A DNA stretch of 64,000 nt from an uncultured Prevotella sp. (GCA_937907705.1 CALCVP010000083.1:1-64000), one strand, 5' to 3'; counted from the stretch's first letter, positions 44,076 to 53,332 are shown. Notes: a model not told the origin generated them from the letters alone. A program made the numbers and translations.

Positions 44076-44927
44076 ATGACACGGCAAAAAATCAAGTTTA
44101 CAAAGATGCACGGAGCAGGTAATGATTATATATACGTTAACACCTTATTATATAATATACCTCAACCCAACGCTACCGCCATCAAATGGAGTGCTTACCA
44201 TACTGGCATCGGCAGCGATGGCTTGGTGCTGATTGGTCGTGCCGACACCGCAGACGCTGACTTCTCAATGAGAATATTCAATGCAGACGGCTCCGAAGCC
44301 ATGATGTGCGGCAACGCATCAAGATGCATCGGCAAGTACCTTTATGATAAAGGTATCACCGACAAGACATCAATCAGATTGCAGACGCTGTCTGGCATCA
44401 AGATTCTTGACTTGCACCTGAAAGACAATAAGGTGGATACCGTAACGGTAGACATGCTTGCGCCACAATTTGATGTGCCGGAACAGTACATTACAGATAG
44501 CCAATCAGAAGGTGAACGCACACTGACAGCTGACGACAAAGAGCTGAGAGGCACTTTCGTTTCTATGGGCAATCCGCACTTTGTGATATTCGTTGATGAT
44601 GTGGAGCATCTTGACATCGCACATTACGGCAAGCTAATGGAGCACAACAAGGCTTTTCCGAACCGCTGTAACATTGAGTTTGCACAGCTAACAGGCAACG
44701 GCAGCATCAGAACACGTGTATGGGAGCGTGGCAGTGGCATTACAATGGCATGTGGAACAGGCGCTTGCGCCACAGCGGTAGCGGCAGCCAAAACGGGCCG
44801 TAGCGGCAGAAAAAGCAACATTATAATGGATGGTGGCACCCTAAAAATAGAGTGGCGTGAAACCGACAACCATGTTTACATGACCGGTGGCGCCACTTTT
44901 GTGTTTGAAGGAGAAATAGAATTATAA
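44076..44927 (+). CDS. dapF: diaminopimelate epimerase
   Basis: This 283-residue enzyme converts LL-diaminopimelate to meso-diaminopimelate for peptidoglycan and lysine. Both catalytic cysteines are present: Cys78 in MMCGNASRC and Cys226 in MACGTGACAT. The start KFTKMHGAGNDYIYVN is typical. The gene stands 156 bases before dapL, whose product makes its substrate, so the pair encodes the last two steps of the DapL route in reverse order. It diverges from glnK. Confidence 0.96.
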   Translation: MTRQKIKFTKMHGAGNDYIYVNTLLYNIPQPNATAIKWSAYHTGIGSDGLVLIGRADTADADFSMRIFNADGSEAMMCGNASRCIGKYLYDKGITDKTSIRLQTLSGIKILDLHLKDNKVDTVTVDMLAPQFDVPEQYITDSQSEGERTLTADDKELRGTFVSMGNPHFVIFVDDVEHLDIAHYGKLMEHNKAFPNRCNIEFAQLTGNGSIRTRVWERGSGITMACGTGACATAVAAAKTGRSGRKSNIIMDGGTLKIEWRETDNHVYMTGGATFVFEGEIEL

Positions 44928-45083
44928 CAGCATATCGCAACAACAACACGATAAGGCTATACAATAATAAAAGAAAGAGGCAGTTAACAAGATAGTGCAG
45001 TACCTCTTGCTACCTATCGGAACACTGCCGGTTGCACACCGAGACGTGCAACTGAAACAAAACTTAACATCAATATAAAGATT

Positions 45084-46328
45084 ATGGCATTAATAAACGA
45101 ACACTATCTCAAGCTGACAAAGAATTATTTGTTTGCCGACATAGCAAAGAAAGTAAACGCTTTTAAGGTGTCTCACCCTAAAGCCGACGTCATAAGTCTG
45201 GGTATAGGCGATGTTACTCGTCCGCTATGCCCTGCCGTGATAGAGGCAATGCACAAGGCTGTTGACGAGATGTCTACCGTAGAAGGCTTTCATGGCTATG
45301 GACCGGAGCAAGGCTATATGTTTCTAAGAGAAGCTATCGTGAAAAACGATTTCCTGTCTCGTGGCATACATATCGACCCAAGTGAAGTGTTTGTAAACGA
45401 CGGTGCAAAGAGCGATACCGGCAATATCGGAGAATTGGTAAGATGGGACAACAGCGTAGGTGTTACCGACCCGGTTTATCCTGTCTATGTAGACTCCAAT
45501 GTAATGTGTGGTAGAGCAGGTTCATTGGTCAACGGAAAATGGAGCAATGTCACTTATATACCTTGCTTGGAAGAGAATAACTTTGTGCCACAGATACCCG
45601 ATCACCGTGTAGATATCATCTATTTATGCTATCCTAACAACCCGACAGGAACAGTAATCACACGCGATGAGCTTAGAAAATGGGTGAACTATGCACTCAA
45701 AAACGATACACTGATATTCTATGATGCCGCTTATGAGGCGTATATACAAGACGATTCCATCCCCCACTCTATCTATGAGATAAAGGGAGCACGCAAAGTG
45801 GCAATAGAGTTTCACAGTTATTCCAAGACAGCTGGATTTACAGGCGTAAGATGTGGCTACACTATTGTACCGAAAGAGCTTACCGCTGCCAGCATGGATG
45901 GCAACGAACGGTATCCTCTCAACCCTATGTGGTATAGGCGACAGTGTACTAAATTCAACGGTACCAGCTACATCAGCCAGCGCGCCGCCGAAGCTATCTA
46001 TTCACCAGAAGGCAAGAAACAAGTAAAAGAAGTTATCAATTACTATATGACTAACGCCAAACTGATGCGTCAGGCACTGACCAGCTTTGGCCTGAAAGTG
46101 TATGGCGGAGAAAATGCTCCCTATCTTTGGGTAAAGGTACCTGAGGGATCTGACAGCTGGAAGTTCTTCGAACAGATGCTGTATGGCGCGCAAGTGGTAT
46201 GCACACCTGGTGTAGGCTTTGGTCCAAGTGGAGAAGGTTTCGTGCGTCTGACATCGTTTGGCAACCGCGAAGACTGCGAACGTGCACTCAAGCGCATTGG
46301 CGATTGGCTGGCAGGAAAGCAGGTTTGA
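45084..46328 (+). CDS. dapL: LL-diaminopimelate aminotransferase
   Basis: This 414-residue PLP enzyme turns tetrahydrodipicolinate into LL-diaminopimelate in one step, bypassing the succinylase/acetylase routes. The PLP lysine is Lys248 in HSYSKTAGFTGVRCGY. Other class I aminotransferase motifs are YPNNPTGTVIT and FYDAAYEAY. The DapL-specific start (NEHYLKLTKNYLFADIAKKV) and STVEGFHGYGPEQGY are present. It is followed by an outer-membrane protein gene and glnN on the same strand. Confidence 0.96.
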   Translation: MALINEHYLKLTKNYLFADIAKKVNAFKVSHPKADVISLGIGDVTRPLCPAVIEAMHKAVDEMSTVEGFHGYGPEQGYMFLREAIVKNDFLSRGIHIDPSEVFVNDGAKSDTGNIGELVRWDNSVGVTDPVYPVYVDSNVMCGRAGSLVNGKWSNVTYIPCLEENNFVPQIPDHRVDIIYLCYPNNPTGTVITRDELRKWVNYALKNDTLIFYDAAYEAYIQDDSIPHSIYEIKGARKVAIEFHSYSKTAGFTGVRCGYTIVPKELTAASMDGNERYPLNPMWYRRQCTKFNGTSYISQRAAEAIYSPEGKKQVKEVINYYMTNAKLMRQALTSFGLKVYGGENAPYLWVKVPEGSDSWKFFEQMLYGAQVVCTPGVGFGPSGEGFVRLTSFGNREDCERALKRIGDWLAGKQV

Positions 46329-46548
46329 CACACCATACAATGGTTGCCGATTGCACAAGAGGCAATAAAGCAACTACACTGAGCAAACTTAAACAAGACC
46401 ATACTGAAAGAGCACGTGCCTTGAAAGGATATAATCCAATGGGCATGGAAAAAGAAAACAAGGGCTAAGAACAGCGTTATGCTCCCTTACTTGCAATAAC
46501 ACGACACAACAATACACACACATTCACAAACAAAGAAAGGAAGAAAGT

Positions 46549-47259
46549 ATGGTTAATTTAAAGACTCTTGGTTTAGCGGCAGTCGGCATGATTGCGCTTA
46601 ACTCAACAATCAGTGCGCAAGACAAGGTTGAAGCTTCGGTATCAGCCGACTTCGTTAACCAGTATATATGGCGTGGGCAATATTGCGGAAGCGTCAGTGT
46701 GCAACCCTCATTGGGCCTCAGCTACAAAGGCTTCTCTATCGGAGCGTGGGGCAGCACAGAGTTGGTGAACCAGACATGTCCCAAAGAATTTGACCTTACA
46801 GTAAGCTACTCTACAGGCAAATTCAACGTAGGCATTACCGATTACTGGTTTGATAGCCCCAATGAGCGCTACTTCAGCTATGCGGCTCACAAGACCTCAC
46901 ATATATTTGAGGCCAATATAGGTTACGATTTCGGTCTGTTCTCAGCCCAATGGTATACCAACTTTGCCGGCAACGATGGCACCAACAAAGACGGAGACCG
47001 TGCTTACTCATCCTACGTAGAGCTGTCTGCACCGTTTACCTTAGGCGGATTGGGCTGGAAAGCCACGGTAGGTGCAGTGCCGTTTGCCACCACGCTATAC
47101 GCCAAGGCCAACAGCTTTGCTGTTACCAATGTATCGCTGACAGCCACAAAGGACATAAAAGTAACCGATAGCTTTAGCTTACCTGTGTTTGCGGGCATTG
47201 CCACAAATCCGAGCACAGAGAAAGCTTACTTTCTGTGCGGATTTACTTTGAAGCCTTAG
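46549..47259 (+). CDS. small outer-membrane beta-barrel protein between dapL and glnN
   Basis: This 236-residue protein has a signal peptide (MVNLKTLGLAAVGMIALNST, cut near SAQ). The mature part is a series of amphipathic strands beginning VEASVSADFVNQYIWRGQ and ending FLCGFTLKP, consistent with a beta-barrel of about 10-12 strands, similar in style to TorF-type putative porins. No enzyme motif is present. Its position between lysine/DAP and glutamine synthetase genes, opposite glnK-amtB, suggests it is expressed in nitrogen limitation and may serve uptake of a nitrogen compound; that is inference from position only. Confidence 0.7.
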   Translation: MVNLKTLGLAAVGMIALNSTISAQDKVEASVSADFVNQYIWRGQYCGSVSVQPSLGLSYKGFSIGAWGSTELVNQTCPKEFDLTVSYSTGKFNVGITDYWFDSPNERYFSYAAHKTSHIFEANIGYDFGLFSAQWYTNFAGNDGTNKDGDRAYSSYVELSAPFTLGGLGWKATVGAVPFATTLYAKANSFAVTNVSLTATKDIKVTDSFSLPVFAGIATNPSTEKAYFLCGFTLKP

Positions 47260-47416
47260 CCAATAGCTTTCCTGCCGCAAGGGCACAACAGTCTGAGCGG
47301 CAAAGGTACACAGCCAAAGGCTGACAAGGCGGAAACGCAGACTCAGATTGGTGCTAATAGCCCAAAACAATAAAAGAAATAATAAAATAAACTTAACGTA
47401 TAAAAAACTTAAAACA

Positions 47417-49606
47417 ATGGCAAATTTAAGATTTCAGGTTGTTGAAGAGGCATTCAAGAAAAAGCCTCTTGAAGTAATTGCTCCAGTAGAACGCCCATCT
47501 GAATACTTCGGAAAGTATGTATTCAACCGTGCTAAAATGTACAAATATCTGCCAGCTGACGTTTACGACAAGCTCATTGACGTGATTGACAATGGTGCTC
47601 ATCTTGACCGTTCTATCGCAGATTCTGTAGCAGCAGGCATGAAGCAATGGGCTGAAGAGAATGGTGTTACCCACTATACTCACTGGTTCCAACCTCTTAC
47701 AGGTGGCACAGCCGAAAAGCACGATGCCTTTATCGAGCACGATGGCAAAGGAGGTATGATTGAAGAGTTCTCTGGCAAACTGCTCGTTCAGCAGGAGCCA
47801 GATGCCAGTTCGTTCCCTAACGGTGGCATCCGCAACACTTTTGAAGCTCGTGGCTACTCTGCCTGGGATCCTACATCGCCAGTATTCATCATGGACGACA
47901 CGCTGTGTATCCCTACTATATTCATTTCATACACAGGCGAAGCCCTCGACTATAAAGCGCCTTTGCTGCGTGCGCTCCATGCAGTGAACGTAGCTGCCAC
48001 TGAGGTTTGCCACTATTTTGACCCCAATGTCAAGAAAGTAACCAGCAACTTGGGCTGGGAGCAGGAATACTTCTTGGTAGACGACGGCTTATGGGCTGCC
48101 CGTCCTGACCTCGTTTTGACCGGACGCACCTTAATGGGGCATGATTCTGCCAAGAACCAACAGATGGATGACCACTACTTCGGTACTATTCCAGACCGTG
48201 TACAGGCCTTCATGAAAGACCTCGAGATACAGGCACTTGAACTTTCCATTCCATGCAAGACCCGCCACAACGAGGTTGCACCTAACCAGTTTGAGATTGC
48301 TCCTATCTTCGAAGAGACCAACTTGGCCGTAGACCACAACATGCTGCTTATGTCGCTCATGAAGAAGGTGGCCCGCAAGCATGGTTTCCGCGTACTGCTT
48401 CACGAGAAGCCATTCGCCGGCATCAACGGTAGCGGTAAGCACAACAACTGGAGCTTGTCTACCGATACTGGTGTATTGCTCCATGCTCCAGGCAAGACTC
48501 CAGAGAGCACACTTCGCTTTGTAACCTTTATTGTAGAGACACTGATGGGTGTTTACAAACACAACGGTTTGTTGAAAGCATCTATCATGAGTGCTACCAA
48601 CGCCCATCGTCTGGGCGCCAATGAGGCACCTCCGGCAATCATTTCTTCATTCTTAGGCAAACAGCTCACCGACCTGCTCAACCATATTGAGAACAGTACT
48701 GACGATGAGACCTTCAATATGGCTGGCAAGAAGGGCATGAAGATGGATATTCCAGAGATACCTGAGCTGCTTATTGACAACACCGACCGCAACCGTACCA
48801 GTCCATTTGCCTTTACTGGTAACCGCTTTGAGTTCCGTGCCGTAGGTTCGGAGGCTAACTGTGCCTCTGCCATGATTGTATTGAACACTGCCGTAGCCGA
48901 AGCATTGAGAAACTTCAAGACGCGTGTAGACGCACTGATTGCCGGCGGAAAGAGCACCAACGCTGCTATCCTTGAGGTGCTGCGTGAGGATATAAAGACC
49001 TGCAAGCCTATCCGCTTTGACGGCAACGGCTATTCTGACGAATGGGTAGAAGAAGCTAAAAAACGTGGTCTTGACTGCGAAACAAGTTGCCCTGTCATCT
49101 TTGACAACTACCTCAGCAAAGATTCCATCAAGATGTTTGAGGATGAAGGCGTAATGACCGAAAAGGAATTAGACGCACGCAACGAGGTGAAATGGGAAAC
49201 TTACACGAAGAAGATACAGATTGAAGCACGTGTGATGGGCGACCTCACGATGAACCACATTATACCTGTGGCTACACACTATCAGAGTCAATTGGCAAAG
49301 AACGTGCAGAACATGCGCCAAATTTTCTCTGAGAAAGAGGTTGAGAAGCTCTGTGCCCGCAATGTCAAGATTATCAAAGACATTGCCGAACGCACCCAGA
49401 TTATCGAGACAGGTGTAGAGGATTTGGTAAATGCCCGTAAAGTAGCCAACAAGATTACCGACGAACGCGAGAAGGCTATTGCCTACCACGACACCGTAGC
49501 TCCTAAGATGGAAGAAATTCGCTACCACATAGACAAGCTGGAGTTGACTGTTTCCGACGAACTCTGGACCTTGCCCAAGTACCGTGAATTGCTCTTCATC
49601 AGATAA
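47417..49606 (+). CDS. glnN: glutamine synthetase type III
   Basis: The predicted protein is 729 residues from the ATG at 47417, the normal size for GSIII; the longer frame from 47348 adds only non-conserved residues. The N-terminal GSIII region (GVTHYTHWFQPLTGG, AEKHDAFIEH) is followed by the catalytic motifs NLGWEQEYFLVD, HNEVAPNQFEIAPIFEE, HEKPFAGINGSGKHNNWS and NRTSPFAFTGNRFEFR, which bind metal, ATP and glutamate. The C-terminal helical region (from about 560) is typical for the class. It makes glutamine from glutamate and ammonium. It is the + strand end of the nitrogen region and has a terminator downstream. Confidence 0.96.
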   Translation: MANLRFQVVEEAFKKKPLEVIAPVERPSEYFGKYVFNRAKMYKYLPADVYDKLIDVIDNGAHLDRSIADSVAAGMKQWAEENGVTHYTHWFQPLTGGTAEKHDAFIEHDGKGGMIEEFSGKLLVQQEPDASSFPNGGIRNTFEARGYSAWDPTSPVFIMDDTLCIPTIFISYTGEALDYKAPLLRALHAVNVAATEVCHYFDPNVKKVTSNLGWEQEYFLVDDGLWAARPDLVLTGRTLMGHDSAKNQQMDDHYFGTIPDRVQAFMKDLEIQALELSIPCKTRHNEVAPNQFEIAPIFEETNLAVDHNMLLMSLMKKVARKHGFRVLLHEKPFAGINGSGKHNNWSLSTDTGVLLHAPGKTPESTLRFVTFIVETLMGVYKHNGLLKASIMSATNAHRLGANEAPPAIISSFLGKQLTDLLNHIENSTDDETFNMAGKKGMKMDIPEIPELLIDNTDRNRTSPFAFTGNRFEFRAVGSEANCASAMIVLNTAVAEALRNFKTRVDALIAGGKSTNAAILEVLREDIKTCKPIRFDGNGYSDEWVEEAKKRGLDCETSCPVIFDNYLSKDSIKMFEDEGVMTEKELDARNEVKWETYTKKIQIEARVMGDLTMNHIIPVATHYQSQLAKNVQNMRQIFSEKEVEKLCARNVKIIKDIAERTQIIETGVEDLVNARKVANKITDEREKAIAYHDTVAPKMEEIRYHIDKLELTVSDELWTLPKYRELLFIR

Positions 49607-49768
49607 CAAGTTCCAAAGAACAATTTACCCAGTCAATGCCGACAGTTGCCACCGCACATGGCAATGGCACTGCCGGCGCTGACTACATATACTTTATATG
49701 ACGAATTTTGGCACAATTATATATTGATAACTGACAATCTATTTCTTTTATTGGTTGTTTAAGTTTGC

Positions 49769-49806
49769 GCGGAGTGCGGTTGTGAAATCACGCTCCGCAT
49801 TTTTTT
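49769..49806 (+). terminator. rho-independent terminator of glnN
   Basis: GCGGAG (49769-49774) pairs with CTCCGC (49793-49798), with an inner GTG/CAC stem, followed by seven T residues. It lies about 160 bases after the glnN stop. Confidence 0.8.
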
Positions 49807-49895
49807 GTTTCAACTCCAAGCCACTATCACATAAATCCACTGCACAAAACACTACAAAACAGCAAGCCGCCAACAGCTATGCAAGCGCTATACCA

Positions 49896-49946
49896 ATAGC
49901 TATGCTATCAGATAGCGATCGCATAGCTATCTGATAGCATAGCTAT
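49896..49946. repeat. 21-bp-arm hairpin built from ATAGCTAT/GATAGC units
   Basis: Arms 49896-49916 and 49926-49946 are perfect reverse complements around a nine-base loop. The arms are themselves made of AGCTAT and GATAGC pieces, and more copies lie on both sides (49876-49882, 49957-49968, 50001-50007). Confidence 0.8.
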
Positions 49947-50201
49947 CGCAATGCGAAAGCTATGCTTTTGGAAAGCCAGTTCCACACAAGCTGTAACTTC
50001 ATAGCTATTGTAGCATGAAATAAAAGTTTGCCATTCAAACAACATGGCAAGCAAAAAGACATTCGCAAGATACTGTTAACAGAGCACTGACAGAACAAGA
50101 CAACAAAGCCACCGATAGCACATCAGAGCATGATTTATTGAAAGCAAAGCTATATAATTTGATAAACATGCGCAATGAAAGTATTAAAATGTGTAAATTA
50201 G

Positions 50202-50232
50202 TTTGATAATTCAAATAATAAATATATCTTTG
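50202..50232 (+). promoter_or_regulatory. consensus promoter of the tRNA-Gly/tRNA-Leu unit
   Basis: TTTG (50202-50205), a 19-base gap and TATCTTTG (50225-50232) match the Bacteroidetes consensus exactly. Transcription would start a few bases before tRNA-Gly. It may also drive the TPR lipoprotein gene downstream. Confidence 0.75.
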
Positions 50233-50244
50233 CACCACTTTTAA

Positions 50245-50317
<73 letters not shown>

Positions 50318-50325
50318 CTTTTTTA

Positions 50326-50411
50326 GCCGCAATGGTGGAATTGGTAGACACGAGGGACTTAAAATCCCTTGGCCAGAAATGGCTGTGCGGGTTCGAGTCC
50401 CGCTCGCGGCA
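50326..50411 (+). tRNA. tRNA-Leu (anticodon TAA)
   Basis: An 86-base type II tRNA with a long variable arm. The anticodon loop CTTAAAA on stem AGGGA/TCCCT gives anticodon TAA for leucine. The T arm is GCGGGTTCGAGTCCCGC. The acceptor stem GCCGCAA/TCGCGGC has an A-C mismatch at pair 6-67. CCA is not encoded. It starts eight bases after tRNA-Gly. Confidence 0.95.
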
Positions 50412-50434
50412 CTTTTATAATAAAACCTTTCATT

Positions 50435-52126
50435 ATGAAAAAAAATCTTATCTTATTTTTTTCAGCAGCCGCAGTACTGGGTATGACTTCATGCTCATCA
50501 AAGCTCGGTGCCTTGTCTGCTGACAATTTCAATGTGGTTCCTAATCCATTGGAATCTAAAGGTGGAAACGTAGCTGTTACTATCAATGGTACTTTCCCAG
50601 AGAAGTACATGAAGAAGAAGGCTACAGTAACTGTTGTTCCTGAGCTTCGCTATGCTAACCAAGCTACACAGGGTCAAGGTGCCAAGTTCCAAGGCGAGAA
50701 AGTAGAAGGCAATGATCAGACCATCGCTTACAAAGTAGGCGGCAACTATACAATGAAGTCTAACTTCAAGTACGTGCCAGAGATGCAGAAGAGCGACCTC
50801 TATCTTACTTTTGATGCTTACGTAGGCAACAAGAAGGTAGATGTTCCTGCAGTAAAGGTAGCAGAAGGTGTCGTAGCTACATCTGAACTCTACAAGAAGA
50901 CTTTGGCTGGCAACAATCTTGACAACAGCGGTGCTTCCATCGCTCCCGATGGCTACGAGCGCATCAAGGCTCAGAAGCAAGAGGCTGAAATCAAGTTCCT
51001 CATCAATCAGGCAAACCTCCGCAAGAGCGAGTTGAAGAACAACTCTGTAAAAGAGTTCGTTCAGATGCTGAAGAAAATCAATGCTGACAAGAAAGGCTTG
51101 AATATCAATAATGTTGAGGTTTTGGCTTACGCTTCACCTGATGGCGGTGTCAAGCTGAACGACAAATTGGCCAACAAACGCCAAGGTACTTCCGAGAACT
51201 ACGCTAAGCAGCAGCTCAAGAGCACCAAGGTAAAGACAGACTTGACCGGCAGCTACACCGCACAAGACTGGGATGGCTTCCAGAAATTGGTTGCAGCTTC
51301 TAATATCCAAGACAAGGACGTTATCCTTCGCGTGCTCTCAATGTATCAGGATCCAGAAGAGCGTGAGAAGCAAATCCGTAACATGTCAGCCGGTTTCCGC
51401 GAGTTGGCAGACGGCATTCTTCCTGAACTTCGTCGTTCCCGCATGATTATCAACTACGAGACTATCGGCCGTAGTGATGACGAAATCAAAGAGCAATACA
51501 AGAGCGATGCTTCAAAGTTGAGCGCTGACGAGTTGCTGTATGCAGCTACTCTTGAAGACAACCTCAACGACAAAGAGGCTATCTACAAGAAGACCACAGA
51601 GGTTTATCCTAACGATTTCCGCGCTTACAACAACATAGCAGCTATAGAGTTTGCCAAAGGTAACGACACCGAGGCTAACAACTATCTGCAAAAGGCACTC
51701 AGCATTGACCGCAACGGTGCAGAAACCAACGCTAACCTCGGTATGCTTGCCCTCAAGAACGGTAATCTCAGCGAGGCTGAAAACTATGTTGCAAAAGCAA
51801 GCAATGCTAAAGATTACAAGAAAGCACTTGGCATCTTGAACCTTGCCAAAGGCGACTATGCTGCTGCTGAGCAGAACCTCAACGGTTATAACAACAACAC
51901 TACTGCTTTGGCACAAATCTTGAACAAGAACTATGCCGGTGCTGCTTCAACCTTGAACAACATCAAGAGCAAGGACGCTATGACAGACTATCTGCAAGCC
52001 ATCCTCAATGCTCGTCAGGGCAATGACAGCGCAGCTTCTTCTTACTTGAAGAGCGCATTGCAAAAGGATCCTTCACTTGCTTCTTACGCTAACAACGACC
52101 TTGAGTTGGCCAAAATAAGCAAATAA
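50435..52126 (+). CDS. TPR-containing outer-membrane lipoprotein with OmpA-like segment
   Basis: The predicted protein is 563 residues from the ATG at 50435; the longer frame would start inside tRNA-Leu and is rejected. The lipobox is LGMTSCSS. A beta-rich N-terminal region (about 25-170) is followed by a divergent OmpA-like segment (about 200-280, VEVLAYASPDGGVKLNDKLA then NKRQGTSENYAKQQL) that may contact peptidoglycan. Tetratricopeptide repeats occupy about 370-560 (AYNNIAAIEFAKGNDTEANN, GAETNANLGMLALKNGNLSE and others). Homologues are abundant envelope proteins in Bacteroidales of unknown function. The start lies 23 bases after the tRNA, leaving little room for a separate promoter. Confidence 0.85.
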   Translation: MKKNLILFFSAAAVLGMTSCSSKLGALSADNFNVVPNPLESKGGNVAVTINGTFPEKYMKKKATVTVVPELRYANQATQGQGAKFQGEKVEGNDQTIAYKVGGNYTMKSNFKYVPEMQKSDLYLTFDAYVGNKKVDVPAVKVAEGVVATSELYKKTLAGNNLDNSGASIAPDGYERIKAQKQEAEIKFLINQANLRKSELKNNSVKEFVQMLKKINADKKGLNINNVEVLAYASPDGGVKLNDKLANKRQGTSENYAKQQLKSTKVKTDLTGSYTAQDWDGFQKLVAASNIQDKDVILRVLSMYQDPEEREKQIRNMSAGFRELADGILPELRRSRMIINYETIGRSDDEIKEQYKSDASKLSADELLYAATLEDNLNDKEAIYKKTTEVYPNDFRAYNNIAAIEFAKGNDTEANNYLQKALSIDRNGAETNANLGMLALKNGNLSEAENYVAKASNAKDYKKALGILNLAKGDYAAAEQNLNGYNNNTTALAQILNKNYAGAASTLNNIKSKDAMTDYLQAILNARQGNDSAASSYLKSALQKDPSLASYANNDLELAKISK

Positions 52127-52168
52127 GGAGCAGTAAAGCAAAGACGACTATAAAACATCGCTGCACAC

Positions 52169-53170
52169 ATGAAGCGATTAATATATCTTCTTACACTCAC
52201 CTTGGTTTTGGTTGCCTGCGGTACACGCAGCGGTTACTTCAAAATAGAAGGACACCTACTCAACCTTAACCAAGGTGAGTTTTACGTTTATAGCACCGAT
52301 GGACTCATAAACGGCATAGACACCATCAAGGTGGAAGGCGGACACTTCAGCTACGAAACGCCTTGCCAACGGCAAGGCATACTGATGTTGGTATTTCCAA
52401 ACTTCTCTGAGCAGCCTATCTTTGCCCAGCCAGGCAAAACAGCAAAGATAAAAGGAACGGCATCTCACTTGAAAGAGATTGAGATTACAGGCACTGACGA
52501 CAACAAACTGATGACCAGTTTTAGAATGCAAGCCGTAAAATTATCACCTCCAGACCTACCGGGTCTGGCAGAAAAGTTTATCAAAGAAAATGCCCAATCA
52601 CCCGTAGCACTGTATCTGCTCAGCAAGTTTTTTGTAACAGACCCTACTGCCAGCGCAGACAAAGCAAACCAGTTAGCTACCATCGTACGCAAAGAGCAGC
52701 CCCAAAACGGGCAGGCAGCACGCCTTCTGCAAGCTGCCAAGCTGCTAAAAACTGCCGCGTCAGGCAGCAGCATGCCAGCGTTCAGCGCCACAAGTACAAG
52801 CGGAAGCAACGTATCAGCAGCCAACCTAAAAGGCAAGATAGCCGTAGTATACACCTGGGCTACATGGAGCAGCGACAGCCGCAGCATGATGGACCAGCTC
52901 AGCTCGCTGCAAAAAGCCCATCCTGCCCAGTTGGCACTGTTGGGTATTTGTCTGGATGCCAGCAAGCAGAACTGTCTGCAAGCCATGCAGCAAGATTCCA
53001 TACGCACTGCCACACTGTGCGACCAAAAGCTATTTGAGAGTCCCTATCTCAGCAAATTCGGTCTCAGCGGTATTGGCGACAATGTAGTATACAATGCACA
53101 AGGCAAGGTTATTGCCCATGGACTAAACGCAATGGAGCTGCAAAACAAGCTGAAATCTTTGATGAAATGA
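52169..53170 (+). CDS. DUF4369/thioredoxin-fold lipoprotein lacking the CxxC active site
   Basis: This 333-residue lipoprotein has lipobox LVLVACG (Cys17). Residues about 20-115 resemble DUF4369 (FKIEGHLLNLNQGEFYVYST), a domain often placed before thioredoxin folds in Bacteroidetes. The C-terminal part (about 200-333) follows the TlpA pattern (LKGKIAVVYTWATW, then GICLDASKQNCLQAMQ), but the active site reads WSSDS (233-237) instead of WCxxC. Redox activity in the usual way is therefore not expected; a binding or scaffold role is possible. It lies 42 bases after the TPR lipoprotein and is likely cotranscribed. Confidence 0.85.
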   Translation: MKRLIYLLTLTLVLVACGTRSGYFKIEGHLLNLNQGEFYVYSTDGLINGIDTIKVEGGHFSYETPCQRQGILMLVFPNFSEQPIFAQPGKTAKIKGTASHLKEIEITGTDDNKLMTSFRMQAVKLSPPDLPGLAEKFIKENAQSPVALYLLSKFFVTDPTASADKANQLATIVRKEQPQNGQAARLLQAAKLLKTAASGSSMPAFSATSTSGSNVSAANLKGKIAVVYTWATWSSDSRSMMDQLSSLQKAHPAQLALLGICLDASKQNCLQAMQQDSIRTATLCDQKLFESPYLSKFGLSGIGDNVVYNAQGKVIAHGLNAMELQNKLKSLMK

Positions 53171-53196
53171 CACGACGCAAATGCGTATAGACATAC

Positions 53197-53265
53197 GAAA
53201 AGCGAAGGCACCGCACATCAGCTCTTCTACCAAAGAGCCAAAAGATGAGCATTGTCTTCGCTTTC
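53197..53265 (+). terminator. branched stem-loop after the thioredoxin-like gene
   Basis: An outer stem (53197-53210 with 53253-53265) encloses a GCTCTT/AAGAGC hairpin (53221-53226, 53233-53238). It lies 26 bases after the stop and before yifB. T tail is weak. Confidence 0.4.
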
Positions 53266-53332
53266 AGTCTTCTATCAAACAACAATATCATCAAACGGCA
53301 CACTGTGCCCGTATCTCTAAAACCAGAAAAAC

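Larger units (their letters stand above)
49607..50244. other. 638-bp gene-free region with terminator, palindromes and tRNA promoter
   Basis: It contains the glnN terminator (49769-49806), an unusual AGCTAT-rich palindromic block (49876-50010) and the promoter of the tRNA pair. No protein-coding signal is seen. Confidence 0.65.

Noticed and set aside
49915..49922. GCGATCGC octamer resembling the cyanobacterial HIP1 motif
   Set aside because: A single copy lying at the stem/loop junction of a palindrome; nothing else suggests cyanobacterial DNA.
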